Shown here piece after piece: positions 45,269-53,673 of a stretch of 64,000 bases of DNA. The stretch is from contig NZ_POYJ01000010.1 in NCBI RefSeq assembly GCF_002895435.1, forward strand, positions 124,001 through 188,000, written 5' to 3'. The notes beneath the pieces are model-generated. The model saw nothing but the letters and a program-made list of their open reading frames with translations, did no database searches and had not been told where the DNA came from. The first letter of the stretch is position 1, and each line of letters begins with the position of its first letter. The translations under genes were made by a program, and so were the position numbers. The DNA comes from Aquimarina sediminis (GTDB taxonomy: Bacteria; Bacteroidota; Bacteroidia; Flavobacteriales; Flavobacteriaceae).

Positions 45269-47278
45269 ATGAAAAAGTTAACCCTATTATATCTGAGTTT
45301 ACTTGTTGGTGTAATTACACATGCTCAAGATCACTCCATTCATCAAAAAGAAACCGATACACTAGTAACACACCTTGATGAGATCACTGTAGTTGGAAGG
45401 CGCAAACTTAGCAACTACCGACAAGAAAAAACACTCTCCAGTATCGATGAGTATTTAGAAAAATCCAATCGGGTAACTATGATCAAAAGAGGAAACTATG
45501 CCTGGGAGCCTACCTTAAACAATATGGCTTCTGATCGCTTATCAGTAACCATTGACGGAATGCAAATTTTTGGAGCATGTACAGACAAAATGGATCCCAT
45601 AACCTCTTATGTAGATGTATCGAATCTAGAAAAAGTAACCATCGCCTCGGGTCAGGAAGGAACAGAAAACGCCAATGCTATTGGAGGCGGAATAGATTTA
45701 AAATTACCAGAGTCAAAATATTACAACACTGGTTTAAAAAGTAGTGTTGATCTGGGATACGAAACTAATGGAAACTATAAAACCACAGGAGCAGATCTCG
45801 TATACTCCGGAAATAGATTATATATCAGTGGCGATGGAATTTACCGAAAATCTGACAACTATGATGCCGGAGGCAATCAGGAAATTAACTATTCGCAGTT
45901 CAAAAAGTATAATATATCCCTTCAGGCTGGATACAAATTATCTGATCATGACAATATCGATGCTACCTTTATATATGATAAAGCAACCGATATCGGTTAT
46001 CCTGCCTTACCTATGGATGTATCCCTTGCCAAAGCTACCATAGGTGCTATTGCCTACACACATCGCAGTGAATCTACATTCGTAAAAAACTGGGAAACAA
46101 AACTCTATTTCAATACCATTACTCATATTATGGATGACTCCAAACGTCCCGATGTACCCATACGAATGGATATGCCTGGCTGGAGTGATACATATGGATT
46201 GTACTCTAAGATTAAAGCAAAAACCCAAAAACATCAACTTAGCTTTAATCTTAATGCGCATTACAATCGCTCCCTGGCCGAAATGACCATGTACCCCAAT
46301 GATCCCAACGAAAATATCATGTTTATGTATACCTGGCCGGATATCAGAACATACTATACCAGCATATATGCCAAAGATCAATTCTATATCAGCACCAAAG
46401 AAAAACTAAGTTTTACTGCTCGTCTTGGATATCAAACTAACAAAATCAAAAAAGAAACAGGGCTAGAAAGCTTGCAGATTTTTTATCCCCAAATTAGTGA
46501 TTCCAAAAGTAGAATACTAACCAGTTTTTCTGCAAACTATACCCTAAAACATAAAAAAACTGATTTCTCGGTAGGATTAGGCTATGGAGAAAGAGCTCCC
46601 TCGGTAAGCGAAGGCTACGGATTCTTTTTATTCAATAGTTTTGACAACTATGATTATATAGGAAATCCCACTCTAAAAAATGAAAAATCTGCAGAAGTAA
46701 ACTTTAAAACTAATTACAACCATAAAAACTTCAAAATAGGAATAGAAGCTTCTTATTTTCATATTTATGACTATATCATTGGTCAAAACGATGATTCTTT
46801 ATCCCCAATGACCATTGGAGCTAATGGAGTTCGTGTATATAACTCCCTACAATATGCATCTATATTCAATACTTTTTTAAATGCTTCATATACCTTAAAC
46901 AAAACCTTATCTCTAAACACCTCTGTTGGATATCACTACGGCAAAGGAAGTGATCACAACAATTTACCCTTGATTAGTCCTATCTCTTATCTTGCAGAAG
47001 TCAATTATTCATTAAAAAGCTTTAATGCAGCACTGCAGGTAAACGGAAATACAAATCAGGGAAATCACAGTGTATTTTATGGAGAAGATCAAACAGCCGC
47101 ATTTGCCATCCTTAATCTAAATCTGGGAAATACCTTCTTTATCAAAGACAATAAATTAATATTAAAGTACGGAATCGAAAATATCCTGGACACTCACTAT
47201 TCTACCTATGCCGATTGGAACAATATCCCAAGGCAAGGAAGAAACTTTTATATCAACACCTCATATGTGATACAATAA
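45269..47278 (+). CDS. NosA/OprC-like TonB-dependent copper receptor
   Basis: 669 residues from the ATG at 45269, which starts a signal peptide (ending ITHAQ); the longer frame begins at 45206. The plug domain holds LDEITVVGRR (TonB box area) and FGACTDKMDPITSYVD with C104-x3-M108, the conserved CxxxM copper motif of the OprC/NosA family. The beta-barrel follows and ends with RNFYINTSYVIQ, ending in the aromatic-containing C-terminus usual for barrels. In Pseudomonas stutzeri NosA is needed for copper-loaded N2O reductase. Here it should import copper for NirK and NosZ. It is followed by the 21-bp repeat array. Confidence 0.87.
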   Translation: MKKLTLLYLSLLVGVITHAQDHSIHQKETDTLVTHLDEITVVGRRKLSNYRQEKTLSSIDEYLEKSNRVTMIKRGNYAWEPTLNNMASDRLSVTIDGMQIFGACTDKMDPITSYVDVSNLEKVTIASGQEGTENANAIGGGIDLKLPESKYYNTGLKSSVDLGYETNGNYKTTGADLVYSGNRLYISGDGIYRKSDNYDAGGNQEINYSQFKKYNISLQAGYKLSDHDNIDATFIYDKATDIGYPALPMDVSLAKATIGAIAYTHRSESTFVKNWETKLYFNTITHIMDDSKRPDVPIRMDMPGWSDTYGLYSKIKAKTQKHQLSFNLNAHYNRSLAEMTMYPNDPNENIMFMYTWPDIRTYYTSIYAKDQFYISTKEKLSFTARLGYQTNKIKKETGLESLQIFYPQISDSKSRILTSFSANYTLKHKKTDFSVGLGYGERAPSVSEGYGFFLFNSFDNYDYIGNPTLKNEKSAEVNFKTNYNHKNFKIGIEASYFHIYDYIIGQNDDSLSPMTIGANGVRVYNSLQYASIFNTFLNASYTLNKTLSLNTSVGYHYGKGSDHNNLPLISPISYLAEVNYSLKSFNAALQVNGNTNQGNHSVFYGEDQTAAFAILNLNLGNTFFIKDNKLILKYGIENILDTHYSTYADWNNIPRQGRNFYINTSYVIQ

Positions 47279-47331
47279 ATAATAGGAATACTATTTCTAA
47301 CTTGCATTTATCTCGTAAGGATAGAGCTCAA

Positions 47332-47610
47332 TCCAACACGGAAGGTGTCACAGACAACACGGAAGACAATCTTCTCTATACGGAAGATGATTTATCCAAC
47401 ACGGAAGATGTCACAGACAACACGGAAGACAATTTTCCCTATACGGAAGATGATTTATCCAACACGGAAGGTCTCACAGACAACACGGAAGACAATTTTT
47501 CCTATGCGGAAGATGATTTATCCAACACGGAAGGTCTCACAGACAACACGGAAGACAATTTTCCCTATACGGAAGATGATTTATCCAACACGGAAGGTGT
47601 CACAGACAAC
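47332..47610. repeat. 63-bp tandem repeat made of 21-bp subunits
   Basis: A 63-bp unit begins at 47332, 47395, 47458, 47521 and (partial) 47584. Within it ACGGAAG recurs exactly every 21 bp, 13 times, from 47338 to 47590. Because 21 is a multiple of 3, several frames stay open, but the frames lack a sensible start. Located between the receptor stop and the thioredoxin gene. The sequence is unrelated to the array at 25594, yet has the same near-two-turn period. Confidence 0.9.
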
Positions 47611-47650
47611 ATTATAACTATCTACTAACTGATCCTCTATCACACTTATA

Positions 47651-48256
47651 TTATGCTAAAGGAGCAGTTATCATCAACTCTGATACATCTTTTATAATTG
47701 ATTTTCCTTTATCCTTATTATACCAAATCTGAAGGTTTTTCTTAAAGACCTCATCAATTTTTCCGTGTTCATTTTTATACGCTGTTACCAATGCTGTAGC
47801 AGATTTTGACCGTGAACCCCAAGTATGTAAAACGTTATTATCCTGATCTACAATAATAAGTTTTGGTATAGACTGGGTTCCATTAGTTAAAAACTGATTC
47901 ATCAGTTCGATGTTCTCATCTCTAAGCACTATTTTTAAATCTATAAAAGATGTTGTTTCTGCTATTTTGTTTAAAACAGGAATGGTTTGCGCCCCATCTC
48001 CACACCAACTTTCTATTATAATTAACCATGTCTGCTTTTCTTGTATTTTTTTAAAAACATTACGATCCTCTTCTGTTAATACAATAGTTTTATCCAATCT
48101 CTTCATTCTGCGAGCATTCAACCTCGTAAAATCTATTCGTGTTTCTGATTGTTCTTTTCCGGTGGTTTGTTCTTTGGCAACCAGTTTTTCGATAAGCTTG
48201 CCATATTCATGGTATGTAATTCCCTTATCAATACTGTCTTTTATCAGTGTATCCAT
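47651..48256 (-). CDS. Thioredoxin-fold protein with WCGDG site
   Basis: 201 residues with a thioredoxin fold: WLIIIESWCGDGAQTIPVLNKI carries a single Cys in place of CxxC, and SIPKLIIVD is the cis-Pro loop. One-Cys thioredoxin-like proteins cannot do the usual dithiol exchange; they may act as glutathione- or bacillithiol-like or peroxiredoxin-like proteins. It is 18 bp after nadB and so the third gene of the nadA-nadB transcript. A protective role for Fe-S NadA is possible but unproven. Confidence 0.82.
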   Translation of the reverse strand: MDTLIKDSIDKGITYHEYGKLIEKLVAKEQTTGKEQSETRIDFTRLNARRMKRLDKTIVLTEEDRNVFKKIQEKQTWLIIIESWCGDGAQTIPVLNKIAETTSFIDLKIVLRDENIELMNQFLTNGTQSIPKLIIVDQDNNVLHTWGSRSKSATALVTAYKNEHGKIDEVFKKNLQIWYNKDKGKSIIKDVSELMITAPLA

Positions 48257-48274
48257 TTTATACTTTTTTTAGTG

Positions 48275-49852
48275 TTATGTATATATTGAAGTCGTATCAA
48301 CCTGGTTATCTATATTATAATATCCTCCCCGGTTTTCTTTTCTCTCAAGAGATTGATGAATAATTAAATGTGCTACATTGATCATGTTTCTCAATTCGCA
48401 TAATGCAGTATTCACTTTTGATGTTCTATACAATTCATCTACCTCGTTATAAACAAGGTTCAAATGTTCAATTGCCTTGTTTAACCTACTATTGCTACGA
48501 ACAATACCTACATAATCCCGCATCAAAGCTTGCAGTTGTTTTAGGTTATGCTGTATCAAAATATGTTCTTTGGGAATACTTGTTCCTTTATCATTCCATT
48601 CTGGAATAGTTACCTGAATTGATGGTAACTGATGTTCGGTGTGATAAGTATAAATATTATGCGCATATACCAATGCTTCTAATAAAGAGTTTGATGCTAA
48701 TCTATTGGCTCCATGCAATCCTGTTCTGGAACATTCACCACAGGCAAATAGGTTTTTAACAGAAGTTCTTCCATGGGTATCTACTACTATCCCCCCACAT
48801 AAATAATGCGATGCTGGCACAACAGGAATCCAATCTTTTTCTATATCTATATGATAAGTCAGACACTTCTGATAAATATTTGGAAAATGTGATTTGAATT
48901 TTTCGATATCCAAATGCGTACAATCCAGAAAAACATGTGTGTTTCCAGATTTTTTGAGCTCACAGTCTATGCTTTGTGATACAATATCTCTCGAGGCAAG
49001 TTCTGCCCTATCATCATAATCCAGCATAAATCTACGCCCTTCCTTATTTCTTAGATACCCACCAAAACCTCTAACGGCTTCAGAGATCAAAAATGAAGAT
49101 CCTTCTTCTGCATCATACAAAGCTGTAGGATGAAATTGGATAAACTCCATATCCCTTATTTTAGCCTTTGCCCTATATGCCATGGCAACTCCATCTCCTG
49201 TAGCAATAACTGGATTGGTAGTATGCCCGTATACATAACCTATACCTCCTGAAGCCAATAGTGTATTGTCTGCTTTTATAGTTTTGATATGCCCAGAGTT
49301 TTGATCTAGTACATAAGCTCCAAAACAGGTAATGCTATCAGGATTAGTAAGCTGTAAATGATGTTCTGTAATTAAATCTATGGCAAAGTGATGCGTTAAA
49401 ATAGTGATATTGGGTAATTGATGCGCACGATGTAGCAGTGCTCTTTCTACTTCATACCCTGTTATATCTTTATGATGAACCACCCGATATTCTGAATGCC
49501 CTCCTTCTTTACCCAAATCTAGTTTACCCTGATCATTACTATCAAAATTAGCGCCCCAGTCTATTAATTCTTTTAATCGTTGGGGACCTTCTTTAATAAC
49601 AAGCGACACTACTTCTTCATCGCATAATCCATCACCTGCCAATAAAGTATCATCAATATGTTTTTGAAAGGAATCTTCCTTGCCATCTAATACTACCGCT
49701 ACTCCCCCTTGTGCATATTTTGTATTCGATTCATCTTCATTCGCCTTGGTCACTATTGTGACTGTTCTATCTGCAAATTGTTCTGCTATTTTTACGGCAA
49801 ACGTCAATCCAGCCACACCAGAACCTATAACCAAATAATTTGTATCCATCAT
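48275..49852 (-). CDS. nadB: L-aspartate oxidase
   Basis: 525 residues. The FAD-binding VIGSGVAGLTFAVKIAE is at the N-terminus. SNTKYAQGGVAVV, GHSEYRVVHHKDITGYEVERAL and ECSRTGLHGANRLASNSLLEALVYA are the conserved sites of the succinate dehydrogenase/aspartate oxidase family. It makes iminoaspartate for NadA. NadB can use fumarate as well as O2, which suits anaerobic NAD synthesis. It begins 8 bp after nadA and shares its promoter with the Crp/Fnr-type box. Confidence 0.95.
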   Translation of the reverse strand: MMDTNYLVIGSGVAGLTFAVKIAEQFADRTVTIVTKANEDESNTKYAQGGVAVVLDGKEDSFQKHIDDTLLAGDGLCDEEVVSLVIKEGPQRLKELIDWGANFDSNDQGKLDLGKEGGHSEYRVVHHKDITGYEVERALLHRAHQLPNITILTHHFAIDLITEHHLQLTNPDSITCFGAYVLDQNSGHIKTIKADNTLLASGGIGYVYGHTTNPVIATGDGVAMAYRAKAKIRDMEFIQFHPTALYDAEEGSSFLISEAVRGFGGYLRNKEGRRFMLDYDDRAELASRDIVSQSIDCELKKSGNTHVFLDCTHLDIEKFKSHFPNIYQKCLTYHIDIEKDWIPVVPASHYLCGGIVVDTHGRTSVKNLFACGECSRTGLHGANRLASNSLLEALVYAHNIYTYHTEHQLPSIQVTIPEWNDKGTSIPKEHILIQHNLKQLQALMRDYVGIVRSNSRLNKAIEHLNLVYNEVDELYRTSKVNTALCELRNMINVAHLIIHQSLERKENRGGYYNIDNQVDTTSIYT

Positions 49853-49860
49853 AGGGTATA

Positions 49861-50787
49861 TTAATTGGATAGTTCCAGCATGCGCTGAATAGGGATTAAA
49901 GCTTTTTCTCTAATATCAGAATCAACATCAATCTGAGGGCTCTCATTCTTCAGGCAATCATATAGTTTCTGCAAGGTGTTCACTTTCATATAGCCGCATT
50001 CGCTACATGCGCAGGTGTTATCTTCTTCTGCAGGAGCAGGAATGAGGGTTGTATCCGGTACCTCTTGCTGCATTTTGTGCAAGATCCCTGCCTCTGTAGC
50101 GACAATAAATTTTTTCTCAGGATGCGTCTTAACATAATTTATCATGCCCGAAGTAGAACCAATATAGGTCGCCGTTTTTAAGATGTGTTCTTCTGATTCG
50201 GGATGAGCGATAATTACAGCATCAGGATATTCATTATGTAGTGCTAATAGCTTATCTATACAAAATGCTTCATGAACTACACAGCTACCATCCCACAATA
50301 ACATTTCTCTACCGGTTTCTTTCATAATATATTTTCCCAGATTTTTATCCGGTGCAAAAATTATCGGCTTGTCTTTGGGTATAGACTCCACAATTTTTAG
50401 TGCATTTGATGATGTGCATACAATATCTGTCATTGCCTTAATCTCTGCACTACAATTTACATAGGTAATTACCTTATGGTTTGGATGTTTCTCTACAAAT
50501 GCTTCGAATAAATCAGGAGGGCAAGAATCTGCAAGTGAACACCCCGCGTTCAAATCAGGAAGCACTACTGTCTTTTTAGGATTTAATATTTTTGCGGTTT
50601 CTGCCATAAAATGCACTCCTGCAAAAACAATAATATCTGCATCTGTTTCTGCTGCTTTTTGAGACAACCCCAAACTATCTCCCACATAATCTGCAATTTC
50701 TTGTATCTCTGGTGTTTGATAATAATGAGCCAAAATCACTGCATTTTTTTCTTCTTTAAGCTTTTTAATTTTTTCTTTTAAACTCAC
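49861..50787 (-). CDS. nadA: Quinolinate synthase (4Fe-4S)
   Basis: 308 residues. Cys residues at C83 (NAGCSLADSC), near 171 (DGSCVVHEAF) and near 257 (CACSECGY) fit the three cluster ligands of NadA. The N-terminal YYQTPEIQEIADYVGDS and the three-fold alpha/beta pattern are typical. It condenses iminoaspartate with dihydroxyacetone phosphate. The 4Fe-4S cluster is O2- and NO-sensitive, which may explain its place under the same control as NO-handling genes. Confidence 0.95.
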   Translation of the reverse strand: MSLKEKIKKLKEEKNAVILAHYYQTPEIQEIADYVGDSLGLSQKAAETDADIIVFAGVHFMAETAKILNPKKTVVLPDLNAGCSLADSCPPDLFEAFVEKHPNHKVITYVNCSAEIKAMTDIVCTSSNALKIVESIPKDKPIIFAPDKNLGKYIMKETGREMLLWDGSCVVHEAFCIDKLLALHNEYPDAVIIAHPESEEHILKTATYIGSTSGMINYVKTHPEKKFIVATEAGILHKMQQEVPDTTLIPAPAEEDNTCACSECGYMKVNTLQKLYDCLKNESPQIDVDSDIREKALIPIQRMLELSN

Positions 50788-50811
50788 CTCGATCTTGTAT
50801 TTTTTTTCTTA

Positions 50812-50855
50812 CAAACATATACGAATCAAGAGGTAATAAATATGACTTAAGTCAT
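50812..50855 (-). promoter_or_regulatory. nadA promoter with Crp/Fnr-type box
   Basis: The palindrome ATGAC-TTAA-GTCAT is at 50842-50855. On the minus strand TATGTTTG (50819-50812) is an exact TAnnTTTG, with the centre 29.5 bp from its first T. The predicted leader is about 20 nt. The same palindrome has no correctly placed box toward Rrf2. Confidence 0.82.
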
Positions 50856-50936
50856 AATTCAGAGAATTAAAACTTCCTGACTATAAGGTTTCACCATAGA
50901 ATACCGCTTTAATTAAGGACAAAAACATCTTTTTAT

Positions 50937-50944
50937 TATATTTG
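50937..50944 (+). promoter_or_regulatory. -7 promoter box of the Rrf2 gene
   Basis: TATATTTG, an exact TAnnTTTG, lies 20 bp before the Rrf2 ATG. No Crp/Fnr-type palindrome is at the 29.5-bp distance, so it seems to be separately controlled. Confidence 0.5.
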
Positions 50945-50964
50945 GTATTTATAAAAGATATTTT

Positions 50965-51417
50965 ATGTTATCCAACGCTTGCAAGTATGCAATCCGATCT
51001 CTACTTTATTTGGCAATACATAGTGATGAGTCAAAAAAAATAGGGGCAAAAAAAATTGCCGAAGAGTTAGAAACTCCTCAACCTTTTTTAGCCAAATTAT
51101 TGCGACAACTTGCTACTGCCAAACTTGTTTCTTCTACCAAAGGACCTAATGGTGGTTTTTATCTAAATGCAAAAAACAGAAAAAAATCAGTTTGGGATGT
51201 TATAAAAAGTATAGATGGCACAGATAAATTTGATCAATGTTTCTTAGGGTTATCCAAATGTGATGATAAAAACCCATGTCCTGTACATGCTACTGTTTCT
51301 CCTTTTAAGCAAAAGTTGCTAAAAGATTTTAGAGATAAAACTATTGATAACCTTGTAGATAAGATTAAAGAAAATGGAACAGTCATTTCTTTAAAAGATT
51401 TTGACACACTTGACTAA
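50965..51417 (+). CDS. Rrf2-family Fe-S transcription regulator
   Basis: 150 residues. The winged helix (ACKYAIRSLLYLAIHSD, AEELETPQPFLAKLLRQLA, STKGPNGGFYL) is typical of Rrf2 proteins. Three Cys (C92, C99, C105 in CFLGLSKCDDKNPC) match the cluster-binding position of IscR/NsrR-type members. It probably senses NO or Fe-S status. Divergent from nadA, 144 bp before the acyl-CoA synthetase gene. Its targets are not evident. Confidence 0.9.
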   Translation: MLSNACKYAIRSLLYLAIHSDESKKIGAKKIAEELETPQPFLAKLLRQLATAKLVSSTKGPNGGFYLNAKNRKKSVWDVIKSIDGTDKFDQCFLGLSKCDDKNPCPVHATVSPFKQKLLKDFRDKTIDNLVDKIKENGTVISLKDFDTLD

Positions 51418-51494
51418 TAATATCTTCTCTACCTACCCTCTTTTATAAAACAATACGAGTTTATCCTTTTCACTTGTAGGTTTCCTACATAACT

Positions 51495-51538
51495 ATGACT
51501 TATATCATTAAATAAGTAATAGTCCTACTCTATTTTTA
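51495..51538 (+). promoter_or_regulatory. Acyl-CoA synthetase promoter with Crp/Fnr-type box
   Basis: ATGAC-TTAT-ATCAT (51495-51508) is followed by TATTTTTA (51531-51538), TAnnTTTG with one mismatch. The centre is 29.5 bp from the first T. The predicted leader is about 18 nt. Confidence 0.75.
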
Positions 51539-51560
51539 CCCCCATTATAAAAATAACAGG

Positions 51561-53627
51561 ATGATAAACGAGCAATTAACAGATCCTAAAAGCATCGTTA
51601 TTATAGGAGGTTCGAATACAATTAGAAAACCAGGAGGGAAAATTGTAAAAAACTGTATTGATGGAGGATATAAGGGCGAGCTAAGAATTGTTAATCCCAA
51701 AGAACAACAAGTACAGGGCATTACTTCCTACTCTAATGTTATTGATATTCCTGATACCGATCTGGCTATACTTGCTATTCCTGCAAAATATTGCCTAGAG
51801 ACCGTTACAGTTTTAGCAAAAGAAAAAAACACTAAAGCATTTATCATTATATCTGCGGGTTTTAGCGAAACTGATGAAACCGGCGCTTCTATTGAAAAAG
51901 AAATTGTTGCCGTTATCAACAGTGTTAATGGTTGTTTAATCGGTCCAAATTGTATTGGAGTACTCAATAAAAATTATAAAGGTGTGTTTACTACGCCTAT
52001 CCCCCAATTCGGTTCAGAAGGATGTGACTTAATCTCTGGATCGGGGGCTACAGCCGTATTTATTATGGAAGCAGGAATGTTGTTAGGAGTACAATTTGCT
52101 AATGTATACTCTGTAGGTAATGGAGCACAAACAGGGGTAGAAGATGTATTAGAATATATGGATCTTCATCATAACCCAGAGACAGATGCTTCTATAAAAT
52201 TATTGTATCTCGAAACTATTAAAGACCCTCAAAAACTACTTAAACATGCTTCTTCATTAATTAGTAAAGGAGTAAAAATAGCAGCTATCAAAGCAGGAAG
52301 TACTGCCGAAGGAAGTAGAGCAGCTTCATCCCATACAGGTGCCATCGCCAGTTCTGATATGACTGTAAGAGCACTTTTTAAGAAAGCTGGAATCGTATAC
52401 TGCAGTAGCAGAGAAGAATTGCTAAGCGTAGCTTCAATTTTTAAATATAAAAAACTTAAAGGAAAAAATATTGCAATCATTACCCATGCTGGTGGATCTG
52501 CTGTAATGCTTACTGATGTACTTTCTAAAGGTGGGTTACAAATCCCTGCTATTGATGGTGAAGATGCCAAAAAACTAGAAAGTTATTTACACCCAGGATC
52601 ATCAGTGAGTAATCCTATTGACTTTCTGGCCACAGGAACAGCTGAGCAACTAGGAATAATCATCGATTATTGCGAGCATAAATTTGATTTTATAGATGCA
52701 ATGGTTGTTGTTTTTGGAAGTCCTGGCTTGTTTGACGTAGAAAATGTATATGATGTACTAAGTGTAAAATTAGACGTATGTTCTAAACCTATATTTCCTG
52801 TTCTTCCTTCTGTAATTAATGCTCGTAAAGAAATAGAAACGTTTTTATCCAAAGGAAATATTAATTTCCCGGATGAAGTGGTTCTTGGCAAAGCTTTATC
52901 TCAGGTATACAAAACCTCATCACCTTCATCAAACCATATAGAGTTACCTAAAATAAACACTAAAAAAATACGATCTATAATTGACCGAGCTAACAATGGC
53001 TACTTAACACCAGAAGATACTACACAAATCATTGACGCTTCAGGAATTCCCCGATCCAAAGAAATCATTGAAAATTCAAAAGAAAATCTTCTTTCCAAAA
53101 TAAAGCAAATTCCATTCCCTCTAGTAATGAAAGTAGTAGGTCCCTTACACAAATCTGATGCACAAGGGGTTATTCTTAATGTGAATACCATAGAAGAAGT
53201 TACTACGAATTTTGATTCTCTAATGCGTATTAACGATGCTACGGCAGTTATGGTACAACCCATGTTATCAGGTTTAGAACTTTTTGTTGGAGTAAAAAAA
53301 GAACCTGGGTTTAATCATACTATTTTGTGTGGATTAGGTGGAATTTTTATTGAAATCCTAAATGATGTAGCTGCTGGATTAAGTCCCATATCCGAAGTAG
53401 AAGCAAAAAAAATGATCACCTCTTTGAGAGGGTATCAATTATTACAAGGCAGTAGAGGAAAAGATGGAATCAATGAATTTCAATTTATAGAAATTATTCA
53501 ACGATTATCTGCATTAGTAGAAGCAGCTCCAGAAATTGTAGAAATGGATATCAATCCATTAATCGGAACAAAAAACGAAATTACTGCTGTAGATGTACGC
53601 ATCGCAATAGAAAAAACACAAGCATAG
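51561..53627 (+). CDS. ADP-forming acyl-CoA (acetyl-CoA) synthetase, fused subunits
   Basis: 688 residues: a CoA-binding Rossmann domain (SIVIIGGSN...RIVNP), a succinyl-CoA-ligase-like domain with phosphohistidine H258 in ASSHTGAIAS, and a C-terminal ATP-grasp domain (IDRANNGYLTPEDTTQII onward, MDINPLIG end). It interconverts acyl-CoA, ADP and Pi with acid, CoA and ATP, a substrate-level ATP source useful without O2. It is followed by U32 peptidase and ferredoxin genes, 46 and 3 bp apart. The acyl substrate is not certain. Confidence 0.88.
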   Translation: MINEQLTDPKSIVIIGGSNTIRKPGGKIVKNCIDGGYKGELRIVNPKEQQVQGITSYSNVIDIPDTDLAILAIPAKYCLETVTVLAKEKNTKAFIIISAGFSETDETGASIEKEIVAVINSVNGCLIGPNCIGVLNKNYKGVFTTPIPQFGSEGCDLISGSGATAVFIMEAGMLLGVQFANVYSVGNGAQTGVEDVLEYMDLHHNPETDASIKLLYLETIKDPQKLLKHASSLISKGVKIAAIKAGSTAEGSRAASSHTGAIASSDMTVRALFKKAGIVYCSSREELLSVASIFKYKKLKGKNIAIITHAGGSAVMLTDVLSKGGLQIPAIDGEDAKKLESYLHPGSSVSNPIDFLATGTAEQLGIIIDYCEHKFDFIDAMVVVFGSPGLFDVENVYDVLSVKLDVCSKPIFPVLPSVINARKEIETFLSKGNINFPDEVVLGKALSQVYKTSSPSSNHIELPKINTKKIRSIIDRANNGYLTPEDTTQIIDASGIPRSKEIIENSKENLLSKIKQIPFPLVMKVVGPLHKSDAQGVILNVNTIEEVTTNFDSLMRINDATAVMVQPMLSGLELFVGVKKEPGFNHTILCGLGGIFIEILNDVAAGLSPISEVEAKKMITSLRGYQLLQGSRGKDGINEFQFIEIIQRLSALVEAAPEIVEMDINPLIGTKNEITAVDVRIAIEKTQA

Positions 53628-53673
53628 ATATACATTATCACCTTATTATCATAAAACTTTCAAGCATACTGTT

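Noticed and set aside
47215..47628. A repeat protein of about 137 residues in the ACGGAAG array
   Set aside because: The frame begins with a TTG inside the receptor gene and exists because 63 and 21 are multiples of 3; no signal or start supports it.
50842..50855. Crp/Fnr-type box controlling Rrf2
   Set aside because: No TAnnTTTG lies at 29.5 bp on the plus strand; its own -7 box is at 50937, 88 bp away.
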